Positions 1 through 5,754 of a stretch of DNA of 49,410 nucleotides are shown piece by piece. Source of the stretch: Bacteroidaceae bacterium. Lineage in GTDB: Bacteria; Bacteroidota; Bacteroidia; Bacteroidales; Bacteroidaceae. Position 1 is the stretch's first letter. Every line of letters begins with the position of its first letter. The translations under genes were made by a program, and so were the position numbers. The notes beneath the pieces are model-generated. The model was not told where the DNA came from. It saw only the letters and a program-made list of their open reading frames with translations, and made no database searches. The stretch lies in contig JAFXTO010000066.1 in the NCBI GenBank assembly GCA_017535725.1, positions 1-49,410 of the forward strand. The letters are read 5' to 3'.

Positions 1-130
1 AACTTAAACCAGCCCACATCAAGCAGCCGCAGATGGCAAACTGCCACCTGTATTCCTTTGTTTTGTCATACATGCAGAATTATTAACTTGAGATGCCCTC
101 AAGAGGGTGTTTCGCAATAAATATTTTCGA

Positions 131-337
131 ATGAAAAAGAAAGTTTATCAACAGCCCACGATGACCGTGGTGGCATTGAGAAGCAAGGCTTGTCTGCTGC
201 AGAACAGCGTACACAGCGTAAGTACCAACCTGACCGATGGCGACGCCATCATCTATAACGGCGAAGGCAGCAGTGTCGATGCCCGCGTGAAACAAGGTGG
301 TGACTACAACGTCTGGGACGACGACTGGAGCAATTAA
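131..337 (+). CDS. Small W-D-D-D-W tail protein, copy 1
   Basis: A 68-residue protein of unknown function. I start it at the ATG at 131 (MKKKVYQQPT) because copy 2 at 3567 starts at the equivalent place; the frame is open upstream to about 107. The N-terminus has the pattern K-x-Y-x-x-P-x-x-x-V-V-x-L. The second half reads STNLTDGDAI, then a Gly/Ser/Asp stretch, DARVKQGG, and ends YNVWDDDWSN. I see no clear signal peptide, although the middle is mildly hydrophobic. It lies just upstream of a C10 protease, and a second copy lies just downstream. Similar small proteins with acidic, Trp-containing tails are, to my recollection, common in Prevotella and Bacteroides genomes without an assigned role. 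A protease substrate, inhibitor or secreted-peptide role is only an inference from position. Confidence 0.7.
   Translation: MKKKVYQQPTMTVVALRSKACLLQNSVHSVSTNLTDGDAIIYNGEGSSVDARVKQGGDYNVWDDDWSN
206..337 (+). repeat. 132-bp direct repeat, copy 1 (matches 3636-3767)
   Basis: The 3' part of the first small gene matches 3636-3767 with 5 mismatches by my count (about 96% identity). The 5' parts of the two genes are much less alike. The match stops at the stop codon. Confidence 0.85.
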
Positions 338-399
338 ATTCTGGTTCGAGGACCAGAGAAATGGAAAATTAAAGAATGAAAAATGAAAAATATAAATAT

Positions 400-420
400 C
401 TCTCCGTGTCTCTGTGTCCT
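400..420. repeat. Low-complexity CTCTGTGTCC-type repeat, intergenic
   Basis: A short pyrimidine-rich stretch (ctctgtgtcc class) lies between small protein 1 and the C10 protease. The same composition recurs inside genes at 4095-4131, 6919-6955 and 11555-11593. Confidence 0.5.
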
Positions 421-425
421 AATTA

Positions 426-449
426 AAACTATTTTTGAATACCTACTTA
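426..449 (+). repeat. TAAGTAGG element, right end only (copy A)
   Basis: The stretch aactatttttgaatacctac followed by tta matches the right end of the element copies at 19069-19255, 36348-36425 and 41433-41487. No left end is visible here. It ends about 21 bp before the C10 protease ATG at 471. It contains TATTTTTG at 430-437, which fits the Bacteroidetes -7 box TAnnTTTG. Confidence 0.65.
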
Positions 450-470
450 TATCATAATGAACATTACTTT

Positions 471-3389
471 ATGAGAAAAAGACTATTATTTGTATTGGCG
501 CTGATGGCCTTCGGCCTGACGGGCGCCTGGGCCGACGAACTGACTGGGAAACAGGCGCTGGAACTGGCGCAGCAGTTCGTGGCGAGCCACAACCTCAGGA
601 AATCGACGCCTACCGTCAAGGAGGCGGGACAGGTGAGCGGCCTCTATGTGTTCAACGTGAGTAATGACGGCGGCTTCGTCATCGTGAGCAACGACGACCA
701 GACCGTGCCCATCCTCGGCTTCGGCCAGAGCGGCAACATCGACATCAACGACCTGCCCGATAACATGCGGGCGTGGCTCGAAGGCTATGCAGACCAGATA
801 GCCTGGCTGCAGAGGAATGAGAATGATGGGGCTAATGGGACCAATGGGACTCGTAGGACCAATAGGACGGCCAAGGCCGATGTCGGTCCGCTCATCACGA
901 CGCAGTGGAACCAGAACGCACCGTATAATAACCTGTGTCCTGAATATGAAACAGGTAAGCGTTGTGCAACGGGTTGTGTGGCAACGGCCTATGCTCAGGT
1001 GATGTATTATACGGAGATGGTAACCCACAATAACACAACTACCACAACGACTGCCGAGATACCCGGTTATACGACCCGTAACAAAAACCACACCTTGTCA
1101 GCCATTCCTACAGGAACTTCCATCAACTGGAGCGCCATGACAGCTGTATATAATGGGAATAGTACTTCTGAGGCGAAAGATGCCGTAGCCAACATGATGC
1201 TCATTTGTGGCTGTGCAGTGCAAATGAACTACGGCCAGGAGTCGGGAGCCTATACTAAGGACGTGGCCACTGCCCTCAAGACTTTCTTCGGCTATGCAGA
1301 GACCACGCAGTTTGTCAATCGCAGCTGCTACACATACGACAACTGGATCGACCTGATATACAACGAACTGCACCAGGGCCGTCCTGTAGTCTATGGTGGA
1401 CAGGGAACGGACGTCGGTCATGAGTTTGTATGCGACGGCTATATGTACGACAATGGTGACCTGTTCCACATCAACTGGGGCTGGGGCGGCATGAGCGATG
1501 GCTATTTCGTCCTGTCGGTGCTCAACCCCGACGAGCAGGGCATCGGCGGCAGCCCTTCGTCCAGCGCATTCACCTTAGGCCAGGAGGCCGTCATCGGTAT
1601 CCAAAAGACCGGTGATATAGGCACTGTGCTTGACGTGCCCACAACCGTGCCTATCGACCTCACCATTAACAGCGTCACTCTGTCGCACAGCACCATCGCC
1701 TTGGGCGAGAGTGTTGACGTGACCATCAACGTGACCAACAACAGCACAACGAATGTCTACGACGGCGAGATATACCTCTCTGGACTACGAGGCGGAAAGA
1801 TGTTTGAAATTCCAGCCGAAGGAACTCAGAACTGCGTCATCACCGTCACCCCGACAGCAGCCAAGTCATACACCGTGAAGGCATCGTATTATACAGGCAC
1901 AACAACCACTGCAACATCCAGCTGCTCCGCTTCGCTTAACGTGAAGAATCAGACGCCCACCAGCGTTACGGCATCAAATGTTGACTCAGAGTCGGCCACC
2001 ATCAGCTGGACGAATGTTGGCGAAGCCACGAAATGGAACCTACGCAGCATGCCTGTTGCTTTTATAACGGAAGACTTTAACGGCTCGGGAAATGGATGGG
2101 GGTTAACCCGTTCTTCAAAGGATGACACCAATGGCATCAGCGGTTCGCCATGTGTGAAGTTTGAGAAAAACGGAAGTAATCAATGGTTAGTGTCCCCACA
2201 GATAACCTTTGGCGGTATATTCTCTTTTTATGCTTGGAAGAGTGGTGAGACAGCAGAGAGTTTCTCTGTCTTGTATTCCAAGGATTCCCACACCTTCACT
2301 TATATCAAAAGAGATGTTGAAGCCACTACCACCCCGACGAAGTACACCATCAACGTCGGTGATCTTTCCGGCAATGGATGGTTAGCTATCATACACTTTG
2401 GCGGTACCGAAGGCTCATGCCTGTATGTGGACGATGCGACCATCGTAGAACCTGCCGGTGACTGGACAATGGTGAGCAATCTGACCGCAAACAGCTATAG
2501 CTTGACGGGACTTACCGCCACCCCACGCTACGAGGTGCAAGTACAGGCTGTAAATAATAATGGTGGTAATTGGAGCAATCCGTTCGTCTTTGCCACTTCC
2601 AAGAACACCTTGGCCCTGCTGAACAAAGACAACGAGGCAGCTACCAAGAATGTAGAACTCTTAAAGCAGTGGGATGGCATGGTTGCCAACGTGACGCTCA
2701 GCGACCGCACGCTTTACCGCGATGACCATTGGAACACACTGTGCCTGCCCTTCGATGTCAACAGTTTCACCGGCACCCCGCTCGAAGGTGCTACCGTGCT
2801 GGCGCTGGATGTCGAACATAAATGGATTTCGAATAATGGGCAATGGGCAATCGACAATGAGAATGGCGACCATCAGACAGGCTTTGATGCATCCACTGGC
2901 ACGCTCGACCTCTTCTTTAACGAGGTCAATGAGATTGAGGCCGGAACGCCGTATCTCATCAAATGGGCCAGAGCCTCAGATATCTCAAATCCCTCATTCT
3001 TCGATGTGACCATCGAAAATGGGGTGCATGATGTAGAGTTCCCCGGCGGATGGTTCAAGGGCAGCTACAACAGCCAGACGTTTGCCGACGATAACAAGCG
3101 CATCCTCTTCCTCGGCGCAAACAACACGCTCTACTGGCCCCAGCCCGGTGCTACCATCGGTGCCCAGCGTGCCTACTTCCAAATCGCAGACGATGTGAAT
3201 GTCAAGGCTTTCAACCTGAATTTCGGCGACAGCTCCGAGCTGACGACGGGAATCGGCCTCACCCCCGACCCCTCTCCGGATGGCGAGGGGAGTGATTACT
3301 GGTACTCACTGGACGGTCGCAAGCTGAATGGCAAACCATCGCGCGCGGGCGTGTATATATATAAAGGTAAGAAGGTTGCGATTAAGTGA
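471..3389 (+). CDS. C10 family (streptopain-type) cysteine protease, secreted
   Basis: A 972-residue secreted papain-fold protease. I chose the ATG at 471 because it gives a signal peptide (residues 1-21, ending GAWA); an upstream TTG at 435 is open but adds nothing. Residues about 22-113 form the pro-domain with the Spi-type pattern GGFVIVSNDDQT. The peptidase core follows from about 138. The likely catalytic Cys is C169 in ATGCVATA and the likely His is H317 in VGHEFVCDGY, followed by HINWGWGG at 333-340; these match streptopain motifs. FN3-like and jelly-roll-like regions follow (about 430-690). The tail (YSLDGRKL ... GVYIYKGKKVAIK) resembles a type 9 secretion or cell-surface sorting tail. 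Two repeat insertions lie in frame: a 9-nt array at the pro-domain junction (826-870) and a palindrome near the C-terminus (3258-3294). It is flanked by the two small W-D-D-x-W proteins. Confidence 0.9.
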   Translation: MRKRLLFVLALMAFGLTGAWADELTGKQALELAQQFVASHNLRKSTPTVKEAGQVSGLYVFNVSNDGGFVIVSNDDQTVPILGFGQSGNIDINDLPDNMRAWLEGYADQIAWLQRNENDGANGTNGTRRTNRTAKADVGPLITTQWNQNAPYNNLCPEYETGKRCATGCVATAYAQVMYYTEMVTHNNTTTTTTAEIPGYTTRNKNHTLSAIPTGTSINWSAMTAVYNGNSTSEAKDAVANMMLICGCAVQMNYGQESGAYTKDVATALKTFFGYAETTQFVNRSCYTYDNWIDLIYNELHQGRPVVYGGQGTDVGHEFVCDGYMYDNGDLFHINWGWGGMSDGYFVLSVLNPDEQGIGGSPSSSAFTLGQEAVIGIQKTGDIGTVLDVPTTVPIDLTINSVTLSHSTIALGESVDVTINVTNNSTTNVYDGEIYLSGLRGGKMFEIPAEGTQNCVITVTPTAAKSYTVKASYYTGTTTTATSSCSASLNVKNQTPTSVTASNVDSESATISWTNVGEATKWNLRSMPVAFITEDFNGSGNGWGLTRSSKDDTNGISGSPCVKFEKNGSNQWLVSPQITFGGIFSFYAWKSGETAESFSVLYSKDSHTFTYIKRDVEATTTPTKYTINVGDLSGNGWLAIIHFGGTEGSCLYVDDATIVEPAGDWTMVSNLTANSYSLTGLTATPRYEVQVQAVNNNGGNWSNPFVFATSKNTLALLNKDNEAATKNVELLKQWDGMVANVTLSDRTLYRDDHWNTLCLPFDVNSFTGTPLEGATVLALDVEHKWISNNGQWAIDNENGDHQTGFDASTGTLDLFFNEVNEIEAGTPYLIKWARASDISNPSFFDVTIENGVHDVEFPGGWFKGSYNSQTFADDNKRILFLGANNTLYWPQPGATIGAQRAYFQIADDVNVKAFNLNFGDSSELTTGIGLTPDPSPDGEGSDYWYSLDGRKLNGKPSRAGVYIYKGKKVAIK
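826..870 (+). repeat. Five 9-nt tandem units inside the C10 protease gene
   Basis: The units are atggggcta, atgggacca, atgggactc, gtaggacca and ataggacgg. Because 9 nt is three codons, the frame is kept. They encode the GANGTNGTRRTNRT stretch between pro-domain and catalytic domain. The intergenic array at 29683-29780 is built from the same unit. Confidence 0.85.
3258..3294 (+). repeat. GC-rich palindromic repeat in frame near the C10 protease C-terminus
   Basis: The stretch opens ctcacccccgacccctctcc and closes ggcgaggggagtg, an imperfect palindrome. It encodes LTPDPSPDGEGS just before the C-terminal sorting-like tail. Related stretches occur in GH94 (18131-18208) and in the S9 peptidase signal region (32048-32084). 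Confidence 0.7.
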
Positions 3390-3396
3390 GAGGACT

Positions 3397-3466
3397 GCCG
3401 AGCTCGCTCGGGCACTCCCGAACGGGAGCAAGCTCGAGCGAAGCTCAAGGTCGTGATAAATTGAAA
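3397..3466. other. Palindrome-rich intergenic stretch after the C10 protease
   Basis: Just after the C10 stop there is a perfect hairpin (ctcccg-aa-cgggag, 3415-3428) inside a larger GC-rich, self-complementary region with gagctcgctcggg and caagctcgagcg. No T-tract follows, so a terminator role is uncertain. It runs into the 73-bp repeat at 3472 and shares motifs such as gtcgtga and gcgaagct with it. Confidence 0.45.
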
Positions 3467-3471
3467 GATCG

Positions 3472-3544
3472 AACTTTTGGAGCAGCGAGCGCCATCAAGC
3501 TTGCTTGAAATGGCCGAGTCGTGACAAAAGTCAGCGAAGCTAAA
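3472..3544 (+). repeat. 73-bp repeat, copy 1 (inverted copy at 9744-9816)
   Basis: From aacttttggagcagcgagcg to gtcagcgaagctaaa, this stretch is identical, read in reverse complement, to 9744-9816. It contains the small palindrome tcaagcttgcttga. It lies 22 bp upstream of small protein copy 2. Confidence 0.9.
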
Positions 3545-3566
3545 TATTGAAAAGAATCATAGAATC

Positions 3567-3767
3567 ATGAAAAGAGATTATTTGAAACCCACCATGCGGG
3601 TGGTGAAGTTGCAGCATAGCAGCCTCATCTGTCAGAGCGTACACAGCCTAAGTACCAACCTGACCGATGGCGACGCCATCATCTATAACGGCGAAGGCAG
3701 CAATGTCGATGCCCGCGTGAAACAAGGTGGTGACTACAACGTCTGGGACGACAACTGGAGCGAGTAA
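3567..3767 (+). CDS. Small W-D-D-x-W tail protein, copy 2
   Basis: A 66-residue paralogue of the protein at 131-337. The leader (MKRDYLKPTMRVVKL) keeps the K-x-Y-x-x-P-x-x-x-V-V-x-L pattern but differs in most other residues. From SVHSLSTNL to the end it is almost identical to copy 1: DGDAIIYNGEGS, then VDARVKQGG, ending YNVWDDNWSE. Start and stop sit in the same relative places. No enzymatic motif is visible. It lies between the C10 protease and the Cthe_2159 lipoprotein, which has its own promoter at 3857-3887, so this gene probably belongs with the protease. Function unknown. Confidence 0.75.
   Translation: MKRDYLKPTMRVVKLQHSSLICQSVHSLSTNLTDGDAIIYNGEGSNVDARVKQGGDYNVWDDNWSE
3636..3767 (+). 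repeat. 132-bp direct repeat, copy 2 (matches 206-337)
   Basis: This is the 3' part of small gene 2. It differs from 206-337 at 5 positions by my count, while the preceding 60-70 bp of the gene is poorly conserved. Confidence 0.85.
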
Positions 3768-3856
3768 CAGTATGTCCTCTTAATAAGCCGAGGCAACACC
3801 GTCTATCTGTTTAAACGCCTTTTTGCAGAACGAAATGGCCAGTTCGCTGAATATTT

Positions 3857-3887
3857 TTTGCGGACTGGCCTTTTCCCGCTATCTTTG
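3857..3887 (+). promoter_or_regulatory. Bacteroidetes sigma-70-type promoter for the Cthe_2159 lipoprotein
   Basis: TTTG at 3857-3860, a 19-bp spacer, then TATCTTTG at 3880-3887 fit the TTTG / TAnnTTTG consensus. The likely transcription start is about 3893, giving a leader of about 27 nt. Confidence 0.75.
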
Positions 3888-3919
3888 CACCATCAAAACA
3901 ATAATTAAGGACAAACTGT

Positions 3920-5680
3920 ATGAAGAACTATTTGGCTTTTGGGATGCTCATGGCATCGGTAGTGACAATGACGTGCTGCTCGTCAGAAGACCCCATGGAG
4001 GAATTCTATAACGACGGGGGGAATAACAGCGGCAATATGAATAACGGCAGTTCTGGCACGACGGGTGAACTTGCCACATTTGACGTAGTTATAAACACGG
4101 AGGGCACGGAGCCGACAGAGAGCACAGAGGCGTATTTCCCCGATGAGGAGGACGTGATGGACGACAGCAAGTTCACGATGGAGGTGGTGATAGACCTCTC
4201 GAACCCCGTGACGAAGACAGGGAACGGCGTGGAGGTGTCGGCAAGCGGTGGTCACGTGACGGCAAACCACGGCGAGACAAAGGGCGTGTGCTACGTGGTG
4301 AGTGGCACGACGGCCAACGGCTCGCTGACCATCATGGGCGATAAGAAGTACGCCGTAAAGCTCAACGGCGCCAACATCACCAATCCCGACTCGGCTGCTC
4401 TGAACCTGCTTAGTAGCAAACGCGCCTTCGTCATCCTGGCCGACGGCACTACGAATACACTGGCCGACGGCACGGGTGGATCACATAAAGGTGCGCTTTA
4501 CTGCAAAGGCAAGTTGCTCTTCAACGGCACGGGTACACTCAGCGTGACGGGCAACTCGAACAACGGCATTCACTGCGCGGATTACATCGTGTTCAACCCG
4601 GGTAACAACATTTACGTGAAATCGACCGCCAATCATGGCGTCAAGGCCAACGACGGCGTGTTCGTCAACGGCGGCATCCTGAACATAGAGGTGACGGCGG
4701 CCGCGGCGAAGGGCATCAACTGCGAAAGCAACATCATCGTGAACGGTGGCCGCACCACGGTACTGACCACGGGCAACGGTACCTACGACAGCACAGAGGG
4801 CGAGGCAAAGGGCGCGGCAGGCATCAAGGCCGACTCCACGCTGACTGTCAATGGCGGTGAACTGTGGTTGAAGAGCTCCGGCTCGGGAGGAAAAGGCATC
4901 AATATTGACGGGGATGCGCATTTCAACGGCGGCAGCATCTATGTGGTCACGACGGGCAGTCAGTACCGGAGCAATAACGACACCTCGTCGCCCAAAGGCA
5001 TCAAGACAGATGGCAACATCAGTGTCGGCGGAGGCCGTATCTGGGTGCGCACCAGCGGCACCAACGGCGAGGGCATCGAGACGAAGAAGGAACTGAACAT
5101 CACGGGCGGCGAGATGGCCTCGTATGCCTACGACGATGCCATCAACTCCAAGAGCACGATGACCATCAGCGGCGGCTATGTCTATGCCCACGGCCGCAAC
5201 AACGACGGCCTGGACGCCAACGGCAACTGCTATATCAAAGGCGGTACGGTCTATGCTATCTGCTCTGGACAGCCGGAGGTGGCCATTGATGCCAACACGG
5301 AGGGCGGTTACAAGCTCTATGTCACGGGCGGCACCATCGTCGCCGTGGGCGGGTTGGAGAATGGTAGCAGTCTGTCGCAGTCATGCTATCAGTCCTCATC
5401 GTGGTCTCCCAATACGTGGTATACGCTGACTGACGGCACAAGTTCTTTCAGCTTCCAGACCCCGTCGAGCGGCGGTTCTGGACTTGTCGTTTCCACGGCC
5501 TCACAGCCCACCCTCATGTCGGGTGTCAGCGTCAGCGGCGGTACGACCTTTTTCGGCGGGCTCGGCATTTCCAATGGCACCGTCAGCGGCGGCATCTCCG
5601 TCAGCCTCTCGTCCTACACCAGCGGCAACGGCATGGGTGGTGGCCCTGGCGGTGGCGGTCCTGGCGGCTGGCGCTGGTAA
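3920..5680 (+). CDS. Cthe_2159-type beta-helix lipoprotein, putative carbohydrate-binding
   Basis: A 586-residue lipoprotein with the lipobox near residues 17-20 (VTMTCCSS). An acidic, Asn/Gly-rich linker runs to about residue 75. From about 75 to 520 there are short repeated beta-strand units of the kind (I/L)xVNGG, (G)IKxDG, NGExxISGG, typical of a right-handed parallel beta-helix. The opening DLSNPVTKTGNGVEVSASGGHVT and the ANGSLTI...KYAVKLNGANI region match the Cthe_2159 carbohydrate-binding domain family. The protein ends in a Gly-rich tail (GPGGGGPGGWRW). Family members bind acidic plant polysaccharides such as pectin; binding here is inferred. The linker contains a low-complexity insertion at 4095-4131. 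The gene converges on the GH3 gene across a terminator. Confidence 0.8.
   Translation: MKNYLAFGMLMASVVTMTCCSSEDPMEEFYNDGGNNSGNMNNGSSGTTGELATFDVVINTEGTEPTESTEAYFPDEEDVMDDSKFTMEVVIDLSNPVTKTGNGVEVSASGGHVTANHGETKGVCYVVSGTTANGSLTIMGDKKYAVKLNGANITNPDSAALNLLSSKRAFVILADGTTNTLADGTGGSHKGALYCKGKLLFNGTGTLSVTGNSNNGIHCADYIVFNPGNNIYVKSTANHGVKANDGVFVNGGILNIEVTAAAAKGINCESNIIVNGGRTTVLTTGNGTYDSTEGEAKGAAGIKADSTLTVNGGELWLKSSGSGGKGINIDGDAHFNGGSIYVVTTGSQYRSNNDTSSPKGIKTDGNISVGGGRIWVRTSGTNGEGIETKKELNITGGEMASYAYDDAINSKSTMTISGGYVYAHGRNNDGLDANGNCYIKGGTVYAICSGQPEVAIDANTEGGYKLYVTGGTIVAVGGLENGSSLSQSCYQSSSWSPNTWYTLTDGTSSFSFQTPSSGGSGLVVSTASQPTLMSGVSVSGGTTFFGGLGISNGTVSGGISVSLSSYTSGNGMGGGPGGGGPGGWRW
4095..4131 (+). repeat. Low-complexity CACGGAG/CACAGAGG stretch in frame in the linker
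   Basis: The sequence acacggagggcacggagccg followed by acagagagcacagaggcg encodes NTEGTEPTESTEA, in the linker between lipobox and beta-helix. It is the same composition class as the repeats at 400-420 and 11555-11593. Confidence 0.6.
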
Positions 5681-5706
5681 GGAATAACCATTTGGGGATA
5701 AAAAAA

Positions 5707-5733
5707 CGCCTGCATCGGGGTACGGTGCAGGCG
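5707..5733 (-). terminator. Rho-independent terminator at the end of the susC-GH3 operon
   Basis: Inverted repeat cgcctgca / tgcaggcg with an 11-nt loop. On the minus strand it is followed by a run of T (5700-5706 region), so it terminates the GH3 operon. It lies between converging genes and may also act on the plus strand. Confidence 0.8.
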
Positions 5734-5754
5734 GGAGAACTAAGGGGGATTCTG

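Noticed and set aside
340-357. Terminator after small protein 1 (ctggt-tcgagg-accag)
   Set aside because: The 5-bp stem is weak and no T-tract follows.
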